From NCBI RefSeq assembly GCF_900096765.1, contig NZ_LT615228.1, positions 812,669 to 876,668 on the forward strand: a DNA stretch of 64,000 nt. Reading direction: 5' to 3'. A model generated the notes under the pieces. That model saw only the letters and a list, made by a program, of their open reading frames with translations, searched no databases and was not told where the DNA came from. The position numbers and the translations under genes are program-made. Shown here one piece after another: positions 55,104 through 64,000 of this stretch (position 1 is its first letter; each line of letters begins with the position of its first letter). The DNA is from Polynucleobacter necessarius. GTDB lineage: Bacteria > Pseudomonadota > Gammaproteobacteria > Burkholderiales > Burkholderiaceae.

Positions 55104-57029
55104 TTATGACTCGGAGCGACCTAATAATTGCTCCCAGCGCTGCAATTTATGCTCTAAGAGCTCTGTAATTTCGCTTAAGCGAGCTTGCATACTGGCGGCC
55201 AACTCAGGTTCATTCTTATATAAATCTGGATTGCTCATTGCGATACCAATATCAGCCTGCTCAGTCTCCAACTCTTCAATCTCAATAGGTAAAGCATCGA
55301 GCTCTTGACGCTCCTTACCATTGAGTTTTTGCACTCCACTTTTTGCTGCAGACTTTAATTCTTGGCATGACTCAGTCTTCGTATCTACTTTTACCTCAGT
55401 CTTGGTAGATTTTTGACTAGAGTTAGCGGCGCGAATTTTGTCTGAACGTGCTTTCTGAATCTTCCAATCCTCATAACCACCCTCATACTCTCGCCAAAAT
55501 CCATCTCCTTCATTGGCAATGATGCTAGTCACCACGTTATCTAAGAAGTAGCGATCATGGCTAACCAAGAAGACAGTGCCCTTGTAATCTTGTAGCAGTT
55601 GCTCTAAAAGATCTAAGGTATCAATATCTAAATCGTTGGTCGGCTCATCTAAGACTAAGACATTAGCAGGTCTTGCAAATAAACGAGCAAGCAAGAATCG
55701 GTTGCGCTCACCACCAGAGAGAGTGCTAACTGGCGAATTGGTTCACTCAGGCGCAAATAAGAAATCGCTTAAATAACTCTTGACGTGTTTTTTATTACCA
55801 TTAATTTCAATCCACTCACTACCAGGGCTAATATAGTCTTCGAACGAGGCATTTAGATCAAGGCCTTCACGCATCTGATCAAAGTAAGCTACTTCTATTC
55901 GAGTTCCCATCGTAGCTGTTCCTGAATCTGGAGCAATTGTTCCAAGAATCAGTTTGAGCAAAGTTGTCTTGCCAGCACCATTAGGACCTAATAGACCAAC
56001 CTTATCTCCACGTAAAATCGTTGCCGTAAAGTCCTTCACAATTGGACGATCAAAAGATTTGCTGATGTTTTGTAAATCCGCTACGATTTTGCCGCTTCGA
56101 TCTCCAGCAGATACGGCCAGCTTCACCTGCCCCATAGCGTCCCTACGCTCAGCACGACTAGCGCGCAGTTTTTCCAGGCGAGCAATCCGCGCCACGCTAC
56201 GGGTGCGACGTGCTTCGACCCCCTTGCGAATCCAAACCTCTTCCTGTGCCAAGAGCTTATCTGCACGGGCATTGGCTAAGGACTCGGCGTTGAGCTCTTG
56301 CTCTTTGAGCACTTCATACTGGGTAAAGTTTCCAGGGTAGCTGCGCAAAATACCGCGATCGAGCTCTACGATTTGGGTGCACACGTTGTCTAAGAAGGCG
56401 CGGTCATGGGTAATTAAAATAACGGAGCCTTGATATTCTTTGAGAAGCTCTTCTAGCCAAGCAATTGAATCTAAGTCCAAATGGTTAGTGGGCTCATCTA
56501 GCAAGAGCACATCTGGCATCTCTACTAAAGCGCGCGCTAAAGCAACTCGCTTTTTGGTGCCTCCAGATAGATTGCTGATTTTGAGACCTGCCTCTAGATG
56601 CAAGCGATCCAATGTTTCATGAATACGCTGTTCCCAATTCCAACCACTAAGCGCCTCTAGCTGCGACTGGACTTCATCTAAACGATGGTGAGCAGCATCA
56701 TCCCACTCGCCCACACTCAGAGCCTCATATTCTTCACGCAGGGTTTTAGCTTGGGCTACACCCTTAGAAACCGCATCAAATACAGTCTCCTCTGCTTCAA
56801 ATATCGGCTCTTGAGGAACATAAGAGATTCGCAAGCCTTGCTGATATTGCAGCAAACCATCATCCATTTTTTCAATGCCAGCCAAAATCTTCAATAGAGA
56901 AGACTTGCCAGTGCCATTACGGCCAATTAGGCCAATGCGCTCACCAGATTCCAGTGAAAAAGCGGCATTAGCCAGTAGGTCAACGTGGCCAAAAGCCAGT
57001 TTTGCATCAGTTAGTACGATTAAAGCCAT
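55104..57029 (-). pseudogene. uup: ABC-F ATPase Uup with an internal TGA
   Basis: A tandem ATPase of about 641 codons of the Uup type, a ribosome/recombination-linked ABC-F protein. Domain 1 (GRNGTGKSSLLK; LSGGTKKRVALARAL; LLDEPTNHLD) and the domain 2 Walker A (GPNGAGKTTLLKL) precede a TGA at 55743-55745. Beyond it the frame continues directly with [22 protein letters not shown], Walker [13 protein letters not shown] and the coiled-coil C-terminus. A single CGA-to-TGA change explains it. The 428-residue product lacks the second signature and Walker B. Confidence 0.88.
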
Positions 57030-57096
57030 GGCGACATTATCGTCACTTCGGCAAATGAGGAGATTTTTTGCTTATTTTCTGCCAGACTAGGGGGAA

Positions 57097-57683
57097 ATGA
57101 TCTGCAAACTGATACCCTCCGCACCTCGCCTCATCCTCTTTGCTGGGCATGCTGGGACTGGTAAGTCTACTATTGCCAAAAAAGCGCTCCCCCTCATTAT
57201 TGAAAAGACAGGGGAAGATTTTTTCTTCCTGGATAAAGATACGGCCTATGGAGCCTATAGCGCTCATGTAATGGAGCGAACGCTAATGACCGAGATAGCC
57301 CCTACTATCTTCAGAACTTGCGTAATTGGGAATATCAAGGGCTAATTGATATCGCTAGAGAAAATCTACTTCTAGGAGTCAATGTGATTCTAGTAGGCCC
57401 CTTCTCTTCTGAGATTCAAAGTGAGAGGATGTTTGATCCCGTTGCACTTGGCATTCCCTCGCAAACTAGGATTCAGATTGCGTGGATCGATTTAAACGAG
57501 GAGGAAGCAAGAAAGCGTATGATCAAACGCGCTGACCCCAGAGATGAATGGAAACTGGCGCATTGGAATGAATACGCCAAACGACGTATCGAGCCACCCT
57601 CTCACGCTCTATTAAAACGGTTTGATAATTCTCAATTGAACGATATCAAACTAGAAAAACTCATTGATGCACTGATTAAGTAG
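57097..57683 (+). pseudogene. P-loop kinase-like ATPase, frameshifted
   Basis: About 195 codons. The N-terminal LILFAGHAGTGKSTIAKKAL carries a Walker A motif, and FFLDKDTAYGAYS a likely catalytic aspartate. Near 57280-57292 the frame shifts; NDRDSPYYLQNLRNWEYQGL in the other frame restores the protein, which continues with GPFSSEIQS, the RKRMIKRADPRD lid and ends DALIK. The family resembles small AAA/zeta-like or gluconate-kinase-like kinases; the substrate is not known. Divergent from uup. Confidence 0.75.
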
Positions 57684-57693
57684 TCACCAACAA

Positions 57694-57717
57694 ATAGGGC
57701 CCCTCCAGGGGCCCTAT
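57694..57717. terminator. Strong hairpin between the kinase and ompW genes
   Basis: ATAGGGCCCCT and AGGGGCCCTAT are perfect 11-bp arms around a 2-base loop. No good T run follows on either strand, though the minus strand continues TTGTTGG. It lies between two convergent genes and may serve both. Confidence 0.6.
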
Positions 57718-57740
57718 CTCAAGAACTAAGAACTGAATTC

Positions 57741-58397
57741 TTAGAACTTATAAGTCACGCCAACAGCAGGTACCAATGGATTCAATGTGAGTTTACCGAT
57801 ATTTGCCCCACCATTCGCTGCAGAGTAATTTACATTGGTGTTCATCGTGATGTATTTAATATCAATGTTAACACCCCAGTTTTTATCTAGCATATAGTCC
57901 GCGCCAACTTGGCCAGCAAAACCTAAACTGCTATTGCCGACCACTAAAGCATTATTGATTCCACCAAAGTTACCAGTATTACCAAAAATAGTGTAGTTAA
58001 CCCCTGCACCAATGTACGGCTTAAATGCCCCAAGTTCTGTGAAGTGGTACTGAAGGAGCAGGGATGGTGGTAGCGCAGTAATTGTTCCACTCTTCTGGCC
58101 AGTCAAATTAGAGTAAATATTGACATTTTGCGGGTAAGTTAAAACCAACTCGGTTGCAATATTTTTTGTAAAGAAATATGTAATATCAAACTCAGGAATC
58201 CACTCTTTTTGGGCGCGAATATTATTCTTTTCTACGCCATTCGCCTGACCGTTATTCGTTTGACCATTTTGAAAATCCAAGTAAGCCGCTCTGACACGAA
58301 CCATCCATGGATTTTCTTCTGCAGATTGAGCTTGAGAAGCGATTGGAGCTAAGGAAGCAACTGTAGCCATTGCTACTACGAGTGATTGAAGACGCAT
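57741..58397 (-). CDS. ompW: OmpW-family outer membrane protein
   Basis: An eight-stranded beta-barrel of about 218 residues. The start MRLQSLVVAMATVA (ATG 58395-58397) opens a signal peptide cut near ASQA-QS; a longer frame exists upstream but an AGAGGG ribosome-binding site favours this ATG. WMVRVRAAYLDFQNG, a middle region YIGAGVNYTIFG and the C-terminal aromatic ending VTYKF are typical. It forms a small hydrophobic channel in relatives. Two FNR boxes lie upstream. Confidence 0.9.
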   Translation of the reverse strand: MRLQSLVVAMATVASLAPIASQAQSAEENPWMVRVRAAYLDFQNGQTNNGQANGVEKNNIRAQKEWIPEFDITYFFTKNIATELVLTYPQNVNIYSNLTGQKSGTITALPPSLLLQYHFTELGAFKPYIGAGVNYTIFGNTGNFGGINNALVVGNSSLGFAGQVGADYMLDKNWGVNIDIKYITMNTNVNYSAANGGANIGKLTLNPLVPAVGVTYKF

Positions 58398-58464
58398 GAT
58401 ATTTACCCTCTTTTTTTGATCAATTTTGATGTGTCCATTTTGAAATTGATGCACATGAGGTAAT

Positions 58465-58478
58465 TTGATTTAAATCAA
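58465..58478. promoter_or_regulatory. FNR/ANR box proximal to ompW
   Basis: TTGAT-TTAA-ATCAA matches the FNR consensus TTGAT-N4-ATCAA perfectly. Its centre is about 74 bp before the ompW ATG, which would place it near -41 of a start site around 58430 (class II activation, inferred). Confidence 0.75.
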
Positions 58479-58536
58479 GCAAGATAGTCTTGTAATTTTT
58501 TTCTTTGCTTAAAAGCAACAGTGTTTTAAGGCTTAT

Positions 58537-58550
58537 TTGATCTACATCAA
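58537..58550. promoter_or_regulatory. Second FNR/ANR box upstream of ompW
   Basis: TTGAT-CTAC-ATCAA, again a perfect consensus, 72 bp further upstream than the first. It lies 18 bp beyond the hemN stop. Confidence 0.7.
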
Positions 58551-58567
58551 ATGAATGGTGGTTTACC

Positions 58568-59995
58568 CTAAAGCACTTTGGAGTAAGTGCCTTTCGCCTG
58601 GGATTCGCGCAGATGGCGATCAAAGGTCATCGCAACCCGCCGCGCTAGTAGACGCCCTTTAATAGGGACACACATCTTTTGATCTCGCCATTCCAGTAAA
58701 CCCGCTTCTTCTAAACCTTTCAACTCATTGAGTTCTATATCAAAGTAATCGGCGAACTCAATATCATGAGACTTTGCGAAACCTTCTGTATCAAGAGCAA
58801 ATTGACACATCAACTCGCCGATGAGCTCACGGCGCAATAAATCATCTTGATCAAGTTGCAATCCACGCAGAACTGGTAAATGGCTTGCATCGAGCGCTGC
58901 GTAATACTCATCTAAGGTGCGTACATTTTGAGAATAGCAATCATCCACCTTGCCTATCGAGGAAATACCAAAGGTCAGCAGATCACATTCTGCTTGAGTA
59001 GAGTAGCCCTGAAAATTGCGATGCAACTTTCCCTCTTTTTGAGCAATCGCAAGCTCATCATCAGGCTTAGCAAAATGGTCCATACCAATAAATACATAAC
59101 CTGCCTCACCCAAACGAGCAATCGTGTTGGAGAGAATATCTAACTTGTCTGCTGCTGGGGGTAGATCGGCCTCAGCAATCCGTCTTTGCGGCTTAAAGAT
59201 ATGCGGCAAGTGTGCATAGTTGTATACCGAGAGACGATCTGGATTCATCTTCAGAACTGCCTCTACTGTTTCTTGAAAAGTTTCTGGTGTTTGCTTGGGC
59301 AGGCCGTAGATCAAATCTACGCTGCGCGATTGAAATCCATATTTTCTTGACCAATCCATCACCGCCTGGGTTTCTTGAATAGTCTGAATACGATGTACTG
59401 CTTCTTGTACTGCTAAGTTAAAGTCCTGAACACCCAAGCTAATGCGGTTAAAGCCAAGATCAGCCAAAAGCTTAATATCTTCTTCAGATACTCTACGCGG
59501 ATCAATCTCAATGGAATATTCACCACCCGGCAATAAGTCAAAGTGCCGCTGAGTATGGTGCATTAACTCGACCATCTCTTCATGAGATAGAAAAGTAGGC
59601 GTACCACCACCCCAATGCAACTGCGTAATAGGTATTTTTTTATCAGCACCCATTGCATCACAAACCATAGCCATTTCTTTTGCTAGATACTTAATGTACT
59701 TAGCGCTACGACCATGATCTTTAGTGATGATTTTGTTACAACCGCAGTAATAGCAAATATTAGGGCAAAACGGTAAATGAAAATACAGCGATAAAGGCTC
59801 GTTAACTTTTGCCACTCGCTTGAGAGCCCCTAGGTAATCTTGTTCTGAGAATTCATTATGAAACCGATCTGCACTGGGGTATGAGGTATAGCGCGGCCCA
59901 TTGATGTCAAATTTCTGCAGCAACTCAGGATGAAACAAGACTTCTTTTTCTTGTGAATTTTCTTGTGTTTCCCCTTGAGATGCGCTGGAGCTCAT
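58568..59995 (-). CDS. hemN: Oxygen-independent coproporphyrinogen III oxidase
   Basis: A 475-residue radical SAM enzyme of haem synthesis that works without oxygen. The 4Fe-4S/SAM motif CPNICYYC has cysteines at 77, 81 and 84. YFHLPFC, LHWGGGTPTFLS, GVQDFNLAVQEAVHR and DLIYGLPKQTPETF are typical of true HemN rather than HemW. It is 6 bp after the FAD protein gene and upstream of the FNR-boxed ompW. Intact. Confidence 0.93.
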   Translation of the reverse strand: MSSSASQGETQENSQEKEVLFHPELLQKFDINGPRYTSYPSADRFHNEFSEQDYLGALKRVAKVNEPLSLYFHLPFCPNICYYCGCNKIITKDHGRSAKYIKYLAKEMAMVCDAMGADKKIPITQLHWGGGTPTFLSHEEMVELMHHTQRHFDLLPGGEYSIEIDPRRVSEEDIKLLADLGFNRISLGVQDFNLAVQEAVHRIQTIQETQAVMDWSRKYGFQSRSVDLIYGLPKQTPETFQETVEAVLKMNPDRLSVYNYAHLPHIFKPQRRIAEADLPPAADKLDILSNTIARLGEAGYVFIGMDHFAKPDDELAIAQKEGKLHRNFQGYSTQAECDLLTFGISSIGKVDDCYSQNVRTLDEYYAALDASHLPVLRGLQLDQDDLLRRELIGELMCQFALDTEGFAKSHDIEFADYFDIELNELKGLEEAGLLEWRDQKMCVPIKGRLLARRVAMTFDRHLRESQAKGTYSKVL

Positions 59996-60001
59996 GAACG
60001 C

Positions 60002-61624
60002 TTAATTATGGTTGGATTCGAAATAATCTAGTGCAACTGCTTCTGCTACTTTAATCCCATCAACACCAGCTGACAAGATTCCACCAGCATAACCAGCGCC
60101 CTCTCCTGCAGGATACAAGCCTTTGATATTAAGGCTTTGGAAATTAGGGCCACGTGTAATCCGCAGAGGCGAGGAGGTTCTGGTCTCTACACCAGTTAGT
60201 ACTGCATCTTTCATAGAAAAGCCTTTGATTTGCTTTTCAAACGCAGGCAATGCTTCACGAATAGCTTCGATGGCATATGAGGGCAATGCATCGGCTAAGT
60301 TAGTGAGATGAACTCCTGGTTTATAAGACGGCAATACAGCACCAAACTCTGTTGAGGCCTTCCCCGCTAAAAAATCCCCTACTAGCTGACCAGGCGCCTC
60401 ATAATTACCACCACCCAATTCAAAGGCCTTCGACTCTAAGGTGCGCTGAAATTCAATACCGGCGAGCGGACCACCCGGATAGTCTTCCGGCGTTATGCCC
60501 ACAACAATTCCCGCATTGGCATTGCGCTCATTACGAGAATACTGACTCATACCATTGGTAACTACACGATTAGGCTCTGAAGCTGCGGCCACCACCGTTC
60601 CACCAGGGCACATGCAGAAACTATAGACCGATCGACCGTTCTTGGCGTGGTGTACTAATTTGTAATCAGCGGCGCCAATCAATTCATTTCCTGCATGAGG
60701 TCCAAGACGAGCCTTATCAATTAAGGACTGTGGATGCTCAATACGAAATCCTACCGAAAAAGGCTTAGCTTCCATATACACCCCTGCTTCATGCAGAGCC
60801 GCGAAGGTGTCGCGTGCGCTATGGCCTAGAGCTAAGACGACATGCCTAGCAGGTAAATCAGGATGTCCTTCGATTTTGACTCCTACGATTTGGTCGTTTT
60901 GAATATCAAATCCAATGCCCTTTTGTGAGAAACGAATTTCACCCCCTAAATCAATGATCTGCTGGCGAATCTTTTCCACCATACCCACCAGACGGAAGGT
61001 ACCAATATGGGGTTTAGCAACATAACGAATTTCTTCTGGAGCGCCTGCTTTGACAAATTCCTGAATAACCTTGCGTCCATAGAACTTAGGATCTTTGATT
61101 TGGCTATAAAGCTTGCCATCAGAGAAGGTTCCTGCACCACCCTCGCCAAACTGAACGTTTGATTCTGGATTGAGGATGTTTTTTCGCCATAAACCCCAAG
61201 TATCTTGAGTACGCTCACGTACTTGCTTTCCTCGCTCTAGCACAATGGGCTTAAAACCCATTTGTGCCAACACCAGAGCAGCAAAAATACCGCAAGGACC
61301 AAAACCAATCACCACAGGACGCAATGCCTTACCAGTAATAATTGACTCTGGTGCTTTAGCTACAAAGTGATAGCTAGTATCCGGTGAAGGTCTAACATGA
61401 ATGTCATTGGAAAATTGCTTGAGAATCTTCTCTTCATTTCTGACAGAAAGATCTACCGTGTAGATAAAGGCGAGCGCTACATTTTTACGTGCATCATAGC
61501 TACGCTTAAATACCTCAAAAGAAATGAGATCTTTTGCAGGAATATTTAGGCGCTTGAGAATCCCCGCCTCCAGAGCTTCTGGTGCGTGATCAATCGGCAG
61601 TCGCAGTTCAGTAATCCGGATCAT
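60002..61624 (-). CDS. FAD-dependent oxidoreductase (COG2509-type)
   Basis: A 540-residue flavoprotein. After an N-terminal domain of about 100 residues, a GxGPCGIFAALVLAQMG nucleotide-binding motif appears near 110, followed by FGEGGAGTFSDGKLYSQIKD, a family hallmark, and a C-terminal FAD contact GEGAGYAGGILSAGVDG. Substrate unknown. First gene of a likely operon with hemN. Its ATG shares bases with the ATG of a small divergent frame. Intact. Confidence 0.8.
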   Translation of the reverse strand: MIRITELRLPIDHAPEALEAGILKRLNIPAKDLISFEVFKRSYDARKNVALAFIYTVDLSVRNEEKILKQFSNDIHVRPSPDTSYHFVAKAPESIITGKALRPVVIGFGPCGIFAALVLAQMGFKPIVLERGKQVRERTQDTWGLWRKNILNPESNVQFGEGGAGTFSDGKLYSQIKDPKFYGRKVIQEFVKAGAPEEIRYVAKPHIGTFRLVGMVEKIRQQIIDLGGEIRFSQKGIGFDIQNDQIVGVKIEGHPDLPARHVVLALGHSARDTFAALHEAGVYMEAKPFSVGFRIEHPQSLIDKARLGPHAGNELIGAADYKLVHHAKNGRSVYSFCMCPGGTVVAAASEPNRVVTNGMSQYSRNERNANAGIVVGITPEDYPGGPLAGIEFQRTLESKAFELGGGNYEAPGQLVGDFLAGKASTEFGAVLPSYKPGVHLTNLADALPSYAIEAIREALPAFEKQIKGFSMKDAVLTGVETRTSSPLRITRGPNFQSLNIKGLYPAGEGAGYAGGILSAGVDGIKVAEAVALDYFESNHN

Positions 61625-61745
61625 GGGGCTCTACGATACACAATCTAAGCAAAAGGCTCCTATTAAGAAAAGCGCTGCAGAGCGAATTCTCAAAGCGATG
61701 CGGGCATTCATGGGGCCTCAGGATAAGGAAACATTCTCAAAATGA
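61623..61745 (+). CDS. Possible small protein of 40 residues
   Basis: A frame starting ATG 61623 encodes a basic, helix-prone product with KSAAERILKAMRAFMGP in the middle and ending KETFSK. It is divergent from the FAD protein gene (the two ATGs overlap as CATG) and 43 bp before yaeQ. Composition looks protein-like, but there is no clear ribosome-binding site and it could be a remnant. Low confidence. Confidence 0.3.
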   Translation: MGLYDTQSKQKAPIKKSAAERILKAMRAFMGPQDKETFSK

Positions 61746-61788
61746 TACGGCAATATTGTCTGATTTCATTTAAAGGCGATAATGCCGC

Positions 61789-62337
61789 ATGGCCCTACGC
61801 GCAGCTATTCACAAAGCCGACCTACATGTCGCCGATTCAGACCGCCACTACTACGGTAGTCACTCCCTGACTATCGCCAAACACCCCTCAGAAACGGATG
61901 AGCGGATGATGATTCGGATCATCGCTTTTGCCTTGCAGGCAGATGAGAATCTCACCTTTACCAAGGGTTTAAGTGACACTGATGAACCTGATCTGTGGAT
62001 TAAAGATCTGACTGATGCAATACAGCTTTGGATTGAAATTGGCCAGCCTGATGATCGCCGAATTCTGAAAGCATGTGGACGATCTGAACAAGTAATCGTG
62101 TATTGCTATGGTGGCCATACCAGCAGGATCTGGTGGGATGGCATTGCCAACAAGCTGACTCGCGCTCGCAATCTCCAGGTGATTTCCATTCCAGCGGACC
62201 AATCCCAAGAGCTCAATCAATTGGTTGAACGCAGTATGGTGATCCATGTGAACATTCAAGATGGTGAAGTCTATGTATCCTCTGACAAAGGCCAAGTCAC
62301 CATCACGCCAGTAGTATGGCGAAACAATGAAAACTAA
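61789..62337 (+). CDS. yaeQ: YaeQ family protein
   Basis: A 182-residue protein with a PD-(D/E)xK-like fold in the family. LRAAIHKADLHVADSDRHYYGSH, HPSETDERMMIRIIAFAL, the EPDLW and EIGQPDDRRILKACGRS segments match YaeQ. Relatives have been linked to RfaH-related suppression, but the role is not settled. Intact; the PIN gene follows 20 bp later. Confidence 0.88.
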   Translation: MALRAAIHKADLHVADSDRHYYGSHSLTIAKHPSETDERMMIRIIAFALQADENLTFTKGLSDTDEPDLWIKDLTDAIQLWIEIGQPDDRRILKACGRSEQVIVYCYGGHTSRIWWDGIANKLTRARNLQVISIPADQSQELNQLVERSMVIHVNIQDGEVYVSSDKGQVTITPVVWRNNEN

Positions 62338-62357
62338 TTTGTAGCTCTATTGATCAT

Positions 62358-62783
62358 ATGAAGTCTGTCGTCTTTGATACCAATGTGCTGTTAGATTTAT
62401 TTGTATTTAACGACTTCAGAGCCCTCCACCTCAAAGAAGTATTGCTGGAGAGCAAAATAGATGCTCTGGCTAGCCGGGCCACCATCAAAGAACTGGCAGA
62501 TGTCATCAGCCGCCCACTTTTTAGCCTGGAACCAGAGGTGCAGGCACAAATCATTTCTCAGTGGCGCACTATTACTAGAGTGGTAGAGGATTCAAGCCTT
62601 CTGAAGGCCCCTTGGCAATGCCAAGATAAAGATGATCAAGTCTTTGTAGATCTTGCCTTTACAGCTAAGCCTTGTTTTTTAATCAGCAAGGACAATGAAG
62701 TGCTCAAGTTAGCATCTAGAGCAGCAAAAGAACACATCACCATTACCGCTGACTACAACAATCCTAAATTGCTCGCCCTATAG
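62358..62783 (+). CDS. PIN-domain putative ribonuclease (COG1569-type)
   Basis: A 141-residue PIN protein. The acidic metal-binding residues D7 (FDTNVLLDL), E45 (IKELADVI), D90-D93 (CQDKDDQVF) and D98 are all present. No small antitoxin gene lies beside it, so a toxin-antitoxin role is doubtful. Its stop overlaps the stop of the convergent flavin monooxygenase gene within CTATAG. Intact. Confidence 0.82.
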   Translation: MKSVVFDTNVLLDLFVFNDFRALHLKEVLLESKIDALASRATIKELADVISRPLFSLEPEVQAQIISQWRTITRVVEDSSLLKAPWQCQDKDDQVFVDLAFTAKPCFLISKDNEVLKLASRAAKEHITITADYNNPKLLAL

Positions 62784-63782
62784 ACTTTTCGCAGCTTGCG
62801 CAGCAATCTCAAAAGACTTGAGTCTTGCTTGATGATCAAAGATTTGCCCAGTAAACAAAATTTCATTTGCACCAGTCGCCTCTAACCAACGACGCATCCC
62901 TGCCCTGACGGTCTCTAGAGAGCCTACTACAGAACATTGCAACATGTGAGAAGCAGCGACCTGCTCATGCGGCTCACAGAATGAATCTAAATCTTCAATA
63001 GGTGGCGGCAATTGGCCGCGGGTGTTTCGGCGCATTCTGACAAAGTGTTGCTGCAAGCTGGTAAATAGATGCTGCGCTTCTTCATCTGTATCTGCAGCAA
63101 CCACATTCATCACAAATGCGCAGTAAGGCGTCTTTTGCTGAGCAGAGGGCTTAAAGAGTTCTCGGTAAGTTGACATCGCATCGAGCAATTGCTCAGGGGC
63201 AAAATGCGATGCAAAAGCATAAGGCAAACCATAATGAGCGGCTAATTGAGCGCCATAGAGGCTTGATCCCAAAATCCAAATTTGCACATTGGTATTCGCT
63301 CCTGGAATTGCCTTCACAGATTGCCCTTCTTGAATTGGGCCAAAGTAATGTTGGAGCTCTCTCACATCCTGCGGAAATCGATCATCACTCCCCATCATGT
63401 CTCGACGTAATGCTCTGGCAGTCATCTGATCGGTTCCAGGCGCTCGGCCCAGACCTAATTCAATACGGCCAGGGTACAAAGACTCTAGAGTGCCAAACTG
63501 CTCAGCAATCACCAGCGGAGCATGGTTAGGCAACATAACACCCCCAGAGCCCACTTTAATACGCGAGGTACCCCCTGCTATATAACCAATCAAGACTGCA
63601 GTAGCTGAACTGGCATTACCCGTCATATTGTGATGCTCAGCCACCCAGTAACGGTTATAGCCCCACTTTTCCGCATGCTGCGCCACGTCCAAGGAGTTGC
63701 GCAAGGCATCGGCTGCAGTAAACCCCTGCGGTATCGGAGATATATCTAGAATGGAGTATGGGATGGAATTTGCCATCACCAA
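62778..63782 (-). CDS. LLM-class flavin-dependent oxidoreductase
   Basis: A 334-residue bacterial luciferase-like protein. [42 protein letters not shown] and [40 protein letters not shown] blocks (given in parts) are typical of the single-component LLM group. It uses reduced flavin; the substrate is unknown. Intact. Confidence 0.85.
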   Translation of the reverse strand: MVMANSIPYSILDISPIPQGFTAADALRNSLDVAQHAEKWGYNRYWVAEHHNMTGNASSATAVLIGYIAGGTSRIKVGSGGVMLPNHAPLVIAEQFGTLESLYPGRIELGLGRAPGTDQMTARALRRDMMGSDDRFPQDVRELQHYFGPIQEGQSVKAIPGANTNVQIWILGSSLYGAQLAAHYGLPYAFASHFAPEQLLDAMSTYRELFKPSAQQKTPYCAFVMNVVAADTDEEAQHLFTSLQQHFVRMRRNTRGQLPPPIEDLDSFCEPHEQVAASHMLQCSVVGSLETVRAGMRRWLEATGANEILFTGQIFDHQARLKSFEIAAQAAKSL

Positions 63783-63805
63783 ATCATACCGAGAAAGCGC
63801 ATTTC

Positions 63806-64000
63806 ATGAGTAAACCTAAAATGGCCGATCCCGATGACGGAATCTTCAAACCAGGCACCAAGCTCAAGCACATTAAAACGGGTGGATTCTATCGAGTAAT
63901 TTTCTTAGCCAATATTGAGGCAACCCTTGAGCCAGCCTACGTTTATGAATCCTTGCAATCCCATGACTTTTGGATTCGCCCAAAAGATGAAATGGAAGAT
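63806..64000 (+). CDS. DUF1653-like protein (3' partial)
   Basis: Begins at ATG 63806 (MSKPKMADPDDGIFKPG) and is open to the right edge (65 codons). The part GTKLKHIKTGGFYRVIFLA, EPAYVYESLQ and DFWIRPKDEM resembles the short DUF1653 fold (a G-Y-R-V strand, then Y-x-x-L, then W-x-R-P). The rest is outside the window. Divergent from the LLM gene by 23 bp. Confidence 0.55.
   Translation, partial: MSKPKMADPDDGIFKPGTKLKHIKTGGFYRVIFLANIEATLEPAYVYESLQSHDFWIRPKDEMED

Noticed and set aside
58411..58432. A third FNR-like site close to the ompW start
   Set aside because: The TTGAT and ATCAA halves occur in the wrong order and spacing for FNR.
62358..62783. PIN protein as part of a toxin-antitoxin pair
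   Set aside because: No small antitoxin-like gene is adjacent; the upstream gene is yaeQ.

Overview
The window looks like chromosomal DNA of a Burkholderiaceae bacterium of the Polynucleobacter type. The moderate base composition, the rimP-nusA-infB-rbfA-truB-typA order, the short beta-proteobacterial proteins and the Bug/TAXI binding proteins all fit (inference from gene content; no search was run). Housekeeping genes are intact over long stretches. About sixteen accessory genes are broken by one- or two-base indels, nonsense codons or internal deletions. That mixture fits a lineage in early genome reduction, and the symbiotic Polynucleobacter necessarius group is the obvious candidate.

Layout. 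1-2635: a partial HD-GYP phosphodiesterase converges without a gap on a MerR-type HTH/class III cyclase fusion, whose promoter region carries repeated TAGACA/TGTCTA dyads. 2962-7616: tRNA-His, dusA, a small hypothetical gene, an eRF1-like protein, an FMN glutamate-synthase-like enzyme and an RluA-family pseudouridine synthase. 7647-15328: a broken methylmalonyl-CoA decarboxylase-like gene, then a three-gene operon (transglutaminase/DUF2126, ATP-grasp/alpha-E, transglutaminase) in which every gene is damaged. Two NtrC-like dyads precede that operon. 15407-28450: one leftward block with broken tex, intact typA, truB, rbfA, infB, nusA and rimP, then rluB with a G7 frameshift, and scpB. A structured leader with an intrinsic terminator lies before rimP.

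28640-36858: a patatin-like lipoprotein, an NlpC/P60 protein lacking its catalytic cysteine, the yejABEF peptide importer and fabI with a duplicated ribosome-binding region. 36855-42443: broken chrA, then MaoC hydratase, broken MmgE/PrpD, CitE-like lyase and broken Bug receptor, which resemble a decaying C5-dicarboxylate (itaconate/mesaconate-like) pathway. 42488-47634: Rap1a-like and DUF3300 envelope proteins, and a coupled trio of membrane protein, sialidase-like BNR protein and GT39 glycosyltransferase. 47812-49482: remnants of a flavocytochrome c sulfide dehydrogenase.

49548-57683: psiE, a TAXI protein with a probable late nonsense codon, broken pirin, broken altronate dehydratase, intact cbpA-cbpM, broken uup and a broken P-loop kinase. 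57741-64000: ompW behind two perfect FNR boxes, hemN, an FAD oxidoreductase, yaeQ, a PIN nuclease, an LLM flavin monooxygenase and a partial DUF1653-like gene. Translation, fatty acid and haem genes are kept. Chromate export, sulfide oxidation, sugar acid and carboxylic acid use and the transglutaminase operon are being lost.
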